Below, piece by piece: positions 57,598 to 64,000 of a DNA stretch of 64,000 bases. The DNA comes from Clostridiaceae bacterium (GTDB lineage: Bacteria; Bacillota; Clostridia; Oscillospirales; Acutalibacteraceae). The number at the start of each line of letters is the position of its first letter. The first letter of the stretch is position 1. The translations under genes and the position numbers were made by a program. The notes under the pieces are model-generated. The model saw nothing but the letters and a program-made list of their open reading frames with translations, did no database searches and was not told where the DNA came from. Location of the stretch: NCBI GenBank assembly GCA_016285645.1, contig JAEERC010000041.1, positions 1 to 64,000 of the forward strand. Reading direction: 5' to 3'.

Positions 57598-58920
57598 ATG
57601 GCAACACCCGTAATGATGCCGAATGTAGGCATAACGGTTGAAACCTGCGTGCTCACCGAATGGCTCAAAAAGAAGGGCGAAACGGTGGCAGAGGGCGAAA
57701 TCCTTTTCAGGTACGAGACGGACAAATCCACACTTGAGCAGGAGGCGCCCGTGTCGGGCACACTGCTTGAAATATTCTTCGGCGAGGATTCCGACGTGCC
57801 CGTAATGACCAATGTGTGCGTTATAGGGAACGAGGGCGAGAGCGTTGAGGAGTTCAGACCGTCCGCGGGCGGGGATTCAGCCCCCGTTGAGGAAAAGCCC
57901 GAAGAAAAAGCGCGGGAAAACAATATTGTAATTAATAATTACGAAAATAATGAAGCCGCCGCTCCGGCAGCGGAAAACGCGGGCTTCATAAAGGCGTCGC
58001 CCAGAGCCAAAGCGCTTGCGCAGAAAACGGGCGTGGCGCTTAAATACACGGCGGGCACAGGCCCGCAGGGCAGAATAATAGAGCGCGATGTGCGCGCGGC
58101 TGTCGCCTCCGGCAGATTTTCAAGCGGCGCCGCCGCGGGCGAATACAACGGCGGCACGGGCTCGGGAATGGGCGGAAGATTCACCGTCTCCGACATCGGC
58201 TCGGGTTCGGCGGCTTACACGGATGAGAAGATGCCGCTCATACGCCGCACCATTGCGAAGCAGATGAGCGCGTCACTGCAGACGGCTGCGCAGCTTACCC
58301 ACACACTCTCGTTTGACGCCACCGACATTCTCGCCTTCCGCAAGGCGGTCAAGGACGGCACCGCGGGCGTTGAGGGAAACATTACGCTCAACGATATGAT
58401 TCTCTATGTTGTTTCAAGGGTTCTCGCGAAGCCCGAGCACAGGGCACTCAACGCGCATCTGCTCGAAAACGATGTTATGAGATATTTCAGCGGCGTTCAT
58501 ATGGGCGTTGCGGTTGACACAGATAAGGGGCTTCTCGTGCCCACGCTGTTTGACTGCGACAAAAAGCCGCTTTCTGTTATTTCAAAGGAGGCAAAGGAGC
58601 TTGCTGCGAAATGCAGGAACGGAGCGGCTCTGCCCGACGAACTGAAGGGCGGCACATTCACCGTTTCAAACCTCGGGGCATACGGAATTGAGCACTTTAC
58701 GCCCGTTATAAACATTCCGCAGACAGCCATTCTCGGCGTGAACACGATAACCACGCGCATCAAGGCGGAAAACGGCGGAATACGCACTTACCAGGCGATG
58801 GGACTTTCGCTGACCTACGACCACAGAGCGGTGGACGGCGGTCCCGCTTCGAGATTCCTTTCGGAACTTAAAGAAACGCTCGAAAACTTCACGCGGTTCC
58901 TGAAGGAACAGGAGGGTTGA
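57598..58920 (+). CDS. 2-oxoacid dehydrogenase complex E2 (dihydrolipoyl acyltransferase)
   Basis: Core of a pyruvate, acetoin or branched-chain dehydrogenase complex. 440 residues: lipoyl domain with the lipoylated Lys in ETDKSTLEQEAPVSG, an Ala/Glu/Pro-rich linker with NNIVINNYENNEAA, a peripheral-subunit-binding domain (ASPRAKALAQKTGVALKYTA), and a catalytic domain ending with the active-site motif DHRAVDGG. Starts 12 bases after deoR; E3 follows after 1 base. No lipoate ligase was seen in the window. Confidence 0.92.
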   Translation: MATPVMMPNVGITVETCVLTEWLKKKGETVAEGEILFRYETDKSTLEQEAPVSGTLLEIFFGEDSDVPVMTNVCVIGNEGESVEEFRPSAGGDSAPVEEKPEEKARENNIVINNYENNEAAAPAAENAGFIKASPRAKALAQKTGVALKYTAGTGPQGRIIERDVRAAVASGRFSSGAAAGEYNGGTGSGMGGRFTVSDIGSGSAAYTDEKMPLIRRTIAKQMSASLQTAAQLTHTLSFDATDILAFRKAVKDGTAGVEGNITLNDMILYVVSRVLAKPEHRALNAHLLENDVMRYFSGVHMGVAVDTDKGLLVPTLFDCDKKPLSVISKEAKELAAKCRNGAALPDELKGGTFTVSNLGAYGIEHFTPVINIPQTAILGVNTITTRIKAENGGIRTYQAMGLSLTYDHRAVDGGPASRFLSELKETLENFTRFLKEQEG

Positions 58921-58921
58921 T

Positions 58922-60295
58922 ATGGAAATATATGATCTTGTTATTTTAGGCGGAGGCCCCGCGGGCTACAACGCGGCATACCGCGCGGCGGCGGGCGGAA
59001 TGAAGACCGCCGTTATGGAAAAAAGGGCGCTCGGCGGAGTCTGCCTCAACGAGGGCTGCGTGCCTTCAAAGGCGCTTCTCAACAGCGCGAAGATTTACGA
59101 TTACGCGAAACACGGAGCGGACTACGGCGTTACCTTTGAGGGCGCGAACCTCAATCAGGAAGCCGTAATCGGGCGCAAGAACAAGGTTGTCGCCTCGCTC
59201 GTGGGCGGAATCGGAATGAAGATGAAAAAACTCGGCGTCACGGTTATAAACGCCGAAGGAAAAATACTTTCGAAGAGCGGCGAGGGCTTTGTTCTTCAGG
59301 CGGGAGATACCGAAATCGCGGGCAGAAAACTGCTCATAGCGACGGGCTCGGCCCCCGTGATTCCTCCCATACCGGGGCTTAAAGAGGGGCTTGACTCCGG
59401 CTTTGTTATGACGAACCGCGAGATTCTCGACTTAACCGAAATACCCGCGAAGCTCGTTGTCATAGGCGGCGGAGTAATAGGGCTTGAGATGGCTTCTTAT
59501 TTCAATTCCGCGGGCAGCGAAGTGACCGTAATCGAGATGCTCGACAAAATCGCCGGCCCGACGGATAAGGAGATATCCGAAATACTCAGAAAGAACTATG
59601 AGAAAAAGGGCGTTGTGTTCAGACTCGGCTGCAAGGTTACCGCGGTTGAGGCGGACGGCGTTGTTTATGAGGACAAGAACGGCGCTCAGGTGAAGGCGGC
59701 GGCGGACAAGGTGCTCTGCTCCATAGGCAGACGCGCGGTTACCGCCGACATAGGTCTTGAGAAAATCGGCGTTGAAACCGAGAGAGGCGCCGTAAAAACA
59801 GACGATTACATGCGCACCAATGTGCCCGGCGTTTACGCGGCGGGAGACGTGAACGGAAAGAGCATGCTCGCCCACACGGCGTACAGAGAGGGCGAGGTTG
59901 CCGTAAACAATATGCTCGCGAAACGCGACAGAATGCGCTACAACGCGATACCCTCGGTCATTTACACAAACCCCGAGGTCGCGAGTGTGGGATATACTCT
60001 TGACGACGCCGTAAAGGCGGGCATAGACGCCGCCTGCGTGAACCTTTCGCTTCGCTATTCGGGCAGATATGTTGCCGAAAACGAGGGCGGAGACGGCATA
60101 GTCAAGGTGGTTTATGACAAAAAATACAGCAGGATTGTCGGTATTCACATGATCGGTTCCTACGCCTCCGAAATCATTTACGGAGCGGCGCTTATGATTG
60201 AGACCGAAACCGACATCGCTTCGCTTAAGGAGCTCGTTTTCCCGCATCCGACCGTGGGCGAGGTAATCCGCGAGGCGCTGTTTGAAATCAGATAA
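58922..60295 (+). CDS. lpdA: Dihydrolipoyl dehydrogenase (E3)
   Basis: FAD-dependent reoxidation of dihydrolipoamide with NAD+. 457 residues: FAD motif LGGGPAGYNAAYRAA, redox-active disulfide GGVCLNEGCVPSKALL, NAD motif VIGGGVIGLEMASYFNSAG, APGVYAAGDVNG-like MRTNVPGVYAAGDVNG, and the C-terminal catalytic His-Glu region FPHPTVGEVIREAL. No fused lipoyl domain. The E1 gene follows after 17 bases. Confidence 0.95.
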   Translation: MEIYDLVILGGGPAGYNAAYRAAAGGMKTAVMEKRALGGVCLNEGCVPSKALLNSAKIYDYAKHGADYGVTFEGANLNQEAVIGRKNKVVASLVGGIGMKMKKLGVTVINAEGKILSKSGEGFVLQAGDTEIAGRKLLIATGSAPVIPPIPGLKEGLDSGFVMTNREILDLTEIPAKLVVIGGGVIGLEMASYFNSAGSEVTVIEMLDKIAGPTDKEISEILRKNYEKKGVVFRLGCKVTAVEADGVVYEDKNGAQVKAAADKVLCSIGRRAVTADIGLEKIGVETERGAVKTDDYMRTNVPGVYAAGDVNGKSMLAHTAYREGEVAVNNMLAKRDRMRYNAIPSVIYTNPEVASVGYTLDDAVKAGIDAACVNLSLRYSGRYVAENEGGDGIVKVVYDKKYSRIVGIHMIGSYASEIIYGAALMIETETDIASLKELVFPHPTVGEVIREALFEIR

Positions 60296-60312
60296 GGAAA
60301 GGAAGAAGAAAA

Positions 60313-62784
60313 ATGCCTAAATCACAATATGTCAAACCCGGACCGCAGTTTGAAAAGAGAACCATAAAGCTCAGGGATATTCCCGTGTGCGCCTATGACA
60401 GGAGCATCGAGGATGAGAAGGCGGTTTATTCGAGAGACGACTTTCTCGGGATGTATGCCGATATGGCGGCAATCCGCGAGTTTGAGACAATGCTTCTGAC
60501 AATTAAGCAGAAGGGCAACTATAACGACAAGGAATTCACATATCCCGGCCCCGCGCATCTCGCGGTAGGTCAGGAGGCGACAGCCGTCGGTCAGGCGTAC
60601 ACCCTCGGTGTTGACGACTATATCTTCGGCACGCACCGCAGCCATCACGAGGTTATTGCCAAGGCGTTTTCCGCCATCAAAAAACTCAGCGACGACGAAC
60701 TGCTGAAAATAATGCAGGAATACAACGACGGCAAGAACTTTGAGGTCATAAAGAAATACACGAAGTCGAACGGCGACATCAAGGAGATGGCGAGGGAGTA
60801 TTTCATTTTCGGTCTCTGCTGCGAACTTTTCGCCAAGGATATGGGCTTTTCGCGCGGACTCGGCGGAAGCATGCACGCTTTCTTCCTGCCCTTCGGTATT
60901 TTCCCGAACAACGCGATAGTCGGCGGAGCGGCTCCGATTGCCACGGGCGTTGCGCTCTACAAGAAATGCAACAAGAAAAAGGGCATAGTCGTTGCCAACG
61001 CGGGCGACGGCGCGGCGGCGAGAGGCCCCGTCTATGAGGCGATGACCTTCGCGAATATGGACCAGTTCAACGACCTCTGGGAGGACGGCTACAAGGGCGG
61101 ACTTCCGATTATCTACAACTTCAACAACAACTTCTACGGCATGGGCGGCCAGACAAAGGGCGAAACCATGGGCTACGACGAGGTTGCCCGTCTCGGAGCA
61201 ATCAGCAAAACAGGTATGCACGCCGAGCGCGTGAACGGCTGGAATGTTTTCGCCGTAATCGACGCTTACAAGAGGGAGAGAGAACTCATAGAAAAGGGCG
61301 AGGGCCCCGCTCTGCTTGAGCTTGTTACCTACCGTTTCTCGGGTCACTCGACATCCGACGCGAGTTCCTACAGAACAAAGGAAGAGGTTGAGGAATGGCA
61401 GCAGTACGACCCGCTGACCGTGTTCCCGGCTCAGCTTGCCGAAGCGGGCATAGCCACCAAAGAGGAGCTTGACGCCCTCAACGAGGCGGTTATAGACCGC
61501 AACCGCAGAATGTTCGACCTCGCCTCCGATTTAAACGTTGCCCCCTATACGGACTACAACGAGCATCCCGATTTTATTGAGAGCGTTATGTTCTCAAACA
61601 AGAAAATCGAAAAGATGGACGACAGACCCGTTGAGGTCAACCAGACAAAAGAGGAAAACGAGAGATATCAGAAGATAGCGAAACTTTCGAGAAGCGCCTA
61701 CGGCGAGGACGGAAAACTGCTTCCGAAAATGCGCGTTTACAACATCCGTGACGGTCTTTTCGAGGCGATTGCGGACAAATACTACGAGGATCCCACGCTC
61801 ATAAGCTACGGCGAGGATGTGCGTGACTGGGGCGGCGCTTTCGCCGTTTACAGAGGACTCACCGAAGCCCTTCCCTATCACCGTCTGTTCAACTCGCCCA
61901 TAGCGGAGAGCGCGATAGTCGGCTCGGCCGTGGGTTACGCTCTCGCGGGCGGCAGAGTCATAACCGAGCTTATGTACTGCGATTTCATCGTCTGCTCGGG
62001 CGATGAGGTTTTCAACCAGATGGCAAAATGGCAGGCGATGAGCGCGGGCAAGCTTACAATGCCCTTCGTTCTGCGCGTGTCCGTCGGCATGAAATACGGC
62101 GCTCAGCACTCGCAGGACTGGACCTCGCTGTGCGCTCATGTGCCCGGCCTGAAGGTCATTTACCCCGTAACTCCCTACGACGCCAAAGGTCTTATGACCG
62201 CGGCGCTCAACGGCACGGATCCCGTTGTGTGCTTCGAGAGCCAGAAGATTTACGATATGGGCGAGCGCTTTGTTGAGGGCGGCGTGCCCGAGGGCAGCTA
62301 TGAGGTGGAAATCGGCGAGCCCGCGATACGCAGAACAGGCAGCGACCTCACTATCCTCACAATCGGCCCCACACTCTATCCCGCGCTTGACGCGGCTGAA
62401 AAACTTGAGAAGGAATTCGGCATTTCCGCCGAGGTTATTGACGCGAGAAGCGTTGTTCCCTTCAACTATGAAAAGGTCATTGAATCCGTAAAGAAGACGG
62501 GCAGAATCCTGCTCGCGAGCGATGCCTGCGCAAGGGGAAGCATATTGAACGATATGGCGCAGAACATCACAAGTCTCGCGTTCGATTATCTCGACGCGCC
62601 GCCCGTAATCGTGGGCGCGCAGAACTGGATTACTCCCGCGAGCGAGTATTCCGAGCAGTTCTATCCGCAGGTTGACTGGTTCCTTGACGCCGTTCACGAA
62701 AGAATCGTCCCCCTCAAGGGCTACACGGCTAAAAAGAGCTATACCGACACCGAACTTCTCAGAAAAGCGAAAAAAGGCGTATAA
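60313..62784 (+). CDS. 2-oxoacid dehydrogenase E1, fused alpha and beta subunits
   Basis: Thiamine-diphosphate-dependent decarboxylase. 823 residues join the two usual polypeptides. Residues about 40-420 are the alpha part (GTHRSHHEVIAKAF, GLGGSMHAF, thiamine motif NAGDGAAARGPVYEAMTFAN with FNNNFYG). Residues about 470-800 are the beta part (LISYGEDVRDWGGAFAVYRG, PIAESAIVGSAVGYALAGGR, YGAQHSQDWTSL, VIDARSVVPFNYEKV). The linker includes MDDRPVEVNQTKEENERYQK. The alpha part is longer than in standard E1 alpha. The substrate (pyruvate, acetoin or another 2-oxoacid) is not settled; the operon order deoR-E2-E3-E1 is unusual. Confidence 0.9.
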   Translation: MPKSQYVKPGPQFEKRTIKLRDIPVCAYDRSIEDEKAVYSRDDFLGMYADMAAIREFETMLLTIKQKGNYNDKEFTYPGPAHLAVGQEATAVGQAYTLGVDDYIFGTHRSHHEVIAKAFSAIKKLSDDELLKIMQEYNDGKNFEVIKKYTKSNGDIKEMAREYFIFGLCCELFAKDMGFSRGLGGSMHAFFLPFGIFPNNAIVGGAAPIATGVALYKKCNKKKGIVVANAGDGAAARGPVYEAMTFANMDQFNDLWEDGYKGGLPIIYNFNNNFYGMGGQTKGETMGYDEVARLGAISKTGMHAERVNGWNVFAVIDAYKRERELIEKGEGPALLELVTYRFSGHSTSDASSYRTKEEVEEWQQYDPLTVFPAQLAEAGIATKEELDALNEAVIDRNRRMFDLASDLNVAPYTDYNEHPDFIESVMFSNKKIEKMDDRPVEVNQTKEENERYQKIAKLSRSAYGEDGKLLPKMRVYNIRDGLFEAIADKYYEDPTLISYGEDVRDWGGAFAVYRGLTEALPYHRLFNSPIAESAIVGSAVGYALAGGRVITELMYCDFIVCSGDEVFNQMAKWQAMSAGKLTMPFVLRVSVGMKYGAQHSQDWTSLCAHVPGLKVIYPVTPYDAKGLMTAALNGTDPVVCFESQKIYDMGERFVEGGVPEGSYEVEIGEPAIRRTGSDLTILTIGPTLYPALDAAEKLEKEFGISAEVIDARSVVPFNYEKVIESVKKTGRILLASDACARGSILNDMAQNITSLAFDYLDAPPVIVGAQNWITPASEYSEQFYPQVDWFLDAVHERIVPLKGYTAKKSYTDTELLRKAKKGV

Positions 62785-62793
62785 AAATCGGCA

Positions 62794-62823
62794 AACCGGG
62801 ACTTCGCACAGGCAGTCCCGGTT
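62794..62823 (+). terminator. Hairpin after the E1 gene
   Basis: AACCGGGACT and AGTCCCGGTT form a perfect 10-base stem 10 bases after the E1 stop, followed by a short T-rich end. The T-run is brief, so partial read-through to the next gene is possible. Confidence 0.65.
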
Positions 62824-62845
62824 TTCGGCTTTGTGAGGGAGAAAT

Positions 62846-64000
62846 ATGGGAGAAAGAATAAAGGATAAAACGGAAATAACGGCGGGGATGAAGGCGCTCG
62901 GCGTAATAGCGGGCGCTGCGCTCGGCGGCATGATGTGGCGGTTTCGCGGCACTCACGGCTACGGCGGCTCGTGGGGGCTCATAGCCGTCGGCACGGCGCT
63001 CAATCTGCTTATTTACGCGTTTTACGGCAAAAGAATAAAACACGGCTTTAAACTTCTGCCCGTTCTCGCAATCAGCGCGGGGCTTACCGTAACGGGCTGG
63101 GGAGCGTGCAATTCGCTGCTCTCGGGCAGCATTTCGTCAATTGCCGCCTTTCCCGACGGGGCGGAGAAGGTTCTGCCCTTCGGTCAGGGTTCGGCTCTCG
63201 CGGTTATGCTGCTTATGGGCTTCGGGCTCTCCTGCCTTTTCGGCACATTCTGCGGCACGCTGTTCTCGAACCGCGGTTACAAGGCGTACCACTATCTGAT
63301 TTATATAGCGGTGTTTTTCGCCGTTTCGTATATTTTCAAAGCGACGCTCTCGCACGCGCTCATAAAAGTTATCGCTCCGCAGGCGGTTGAATACTTTAAA
63401 GACGGCATTGCCGCGGCGGGTAAAAGCGGCTCGCCGTGGAAGGTGTATATGAGCCACTTCGACAACATTCCGTGGGGTAAGAAAATACCATTCGGCAGGT
63501 GCTATTTTGAAATAATCGAGCACATTTCGCACTCGGCGGGGGCGCTCGCCCTTGTTGTGACGGCACTCGCCGTGTTTAAGGATAAGATTACGGCGGCTGT
63601 GTCGCTGGCGTTTGATTTTGTGTGCGCGTTCGCCATTACCGCCGCCGACTTTTTCAATGTTTCGGGCACCGGCGCGGGCGTTATCGCGAAAATTCCGAAA
63701 CTGCGCCCCTTTACGGAAAACAGCTGGAGCACCTGGGAGTTTTTCACGGGCTTTTTCATCGGGCTCGGGCTTATGCTCATTCTCGCTTTCGCGTCGAAAA
63801 CCCCCGTTAATAAGGAATCGCAGACAAGCGGAAAAAAGGCGGGCGCGAAAACGCGGCTTTTCGGCGCGTTCACGGCATTTACCTACCTTTTCGCGGTGGT
63901 TCCGATGAGGGCGGCAGCGCTTCACATAACGGATTTTCTCGAAGAATCGGGTGTTATAAAAGACGAGAGCCCGTTTGACATTATCGGCACGGTGCTGCTG
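62846..64000 (+). CDS. Multi-span membrane protein, unrecognised, 3' end cut off
   Basis: ATG 62846 stands behind GAGGGAG; the frame is open for 385 codons to the window edge. The protein starts MGERIKDKTEITAGMKALGV and has at least eight hydrophobic spans. Landmarks are MMWRFRGTHGYGGSWG in the first part, SCLFGTFCGTLFSNRGY, FFNVSGTGAGVIAKIP, and ENSWSTWEFFTGFFIG. Conserved-looking Trp, His and Gly in short loops suggest an enzyme or transporter active site in the membrane. I do not recognise the family. It lies after the dehydrogenase operon behind a modest hairpin. Confidence 0.75.
   Translation, partial: MGERIKDKTEITAGMKALGVIAGAALGGMMWRFRGTHGYGGSWGLIAVGTALNLLIYAFYGKRIKHGFKLLPVLAISAGLTVTGWGACNSLLSGSISSIAAFPDGAEKVLPFGQGSALAVMLLMGFGLSCLFGTFCGTLFSNRGYKAYHYLIYIAVFFAVSYIFKATLSHALIKVIAPQAVEYFKDGIAAAGKSGSPWKVYMSHFDNIPWGKKIPFGRCYFEIIEHISHSAGALALVVTALAVFKDKITAAVSLAFDFVCAFAITAADFFNVSGTGAGVIAKIPKLRPFTENSWSTWEFFTGFFIGLGLMLILAFASKTPVNKESQTSGKKAGAKTRLFGAFTAFTYLFAVVPMRAAALHITDFLEESGVIKDESPFDIIGTVLL

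Noticed and set aside
61594-62952. 452-codon open frame on the minus strand
   Set aside because: Antisense to the E1 fusion gene, no recognisable motif; a coding-bias shadow. Other long antisense frames (19554-20564, 15371-16012, 59432-60247, 60322-61347) are rejected for the same reason.

Overview
The window looks like chromosomal DNA of a Gram-positive, anaerobic gut-type Clostridia, most likely from the Oscillospiraceae/Ruminococcaceae area. This rests on the gene families seen (single-chain GlyRS, RarA, YaaA-RecF-RemB, ParAB with two perfect parS sites, a T-box leader, HydG, MreBCD-MrdA-MinD), on strong AGGAGG ribosome binding sites, and on structured dispersed repeats of a kind common in such genomes. 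The species assignment is inference. No rRNA, tRNA or CRISPR array was seen.

Layout. 1-11.6 kb, minus strand: an RlmD-type rRNA methyltransferase (cut by the window edge), a Dabb protein, RarA, GlyRS, an HD hydrolase, a zinc-ribbon Ig-like protein, an EF-G2-type GTPase and an AI-2E family permease; three small plus-strand membrane-protein genes lie at 5.6-6.4 kb. 11.7-23.4 kb, plus strand: hom-lysC-(TM1266-like)-hydG, a zinc ABC uptake operon behind a structured leader, a LOR/SDH-domain protein, and a T-box leader in front of an unusual XRE-cupin-AMP-ligase fusion. 23.4-25.4 kb is a repeat-rich scrapyard: a 327-base tandem duplication, several structured repeats, a probable terminase remnant and an orphan polymorphic-toxin module with two small downstream genes.

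25.4-31.5 kb, plus strand, is the replication core: SRP RNA, dnaX, ybaB, recR, then a 270-base spacer that has the architecture of a Bacillus-type oriC unwinding region (DnaA-box-like sequences, five DnaA-trios, AT-rich tract), then dnaN, yaaA, recF, remB and a 51-residue peptide. dnaA and gyrB are not in the window.

31.7-40.7 kb, minus strand: a heterodimeric ABC exporter and three zinc-ribbon membrane proteins, two of them clear paralogues with Q/G/Y-rich linkers. 41.0-54.7 kb, minus strand: a long block that combines chromosome segregation (parA, parB, parS), tRNA/rRNA modification (rsmG, mnmG, mnmE), and cell-shape genes (mreB, mreC, mreD, mrdA, minD), with a cupin, a GDSL esterase, a probable AUU-initiated small protein and a lipoprotein placed among them. 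54.9-62.8 kb: an FGGY sugar kinase (minus) diverging from a DeoR regulator and a 2-oxoacid dehydrogenase complex (E2, E3, fused E1 alpha-beta). The window ends inside an unrecognised multi-span membrane protein.

The most interesting items are the oriC-like region without dnaA, the T-box-controlled XRE-cupin-ligase fusion, the structured repeat family with compensatory changes, the AUU-start gene next to parS, the three-way-junction leader of the zinc operon, and the zinc-ribbon/ABC cluster.
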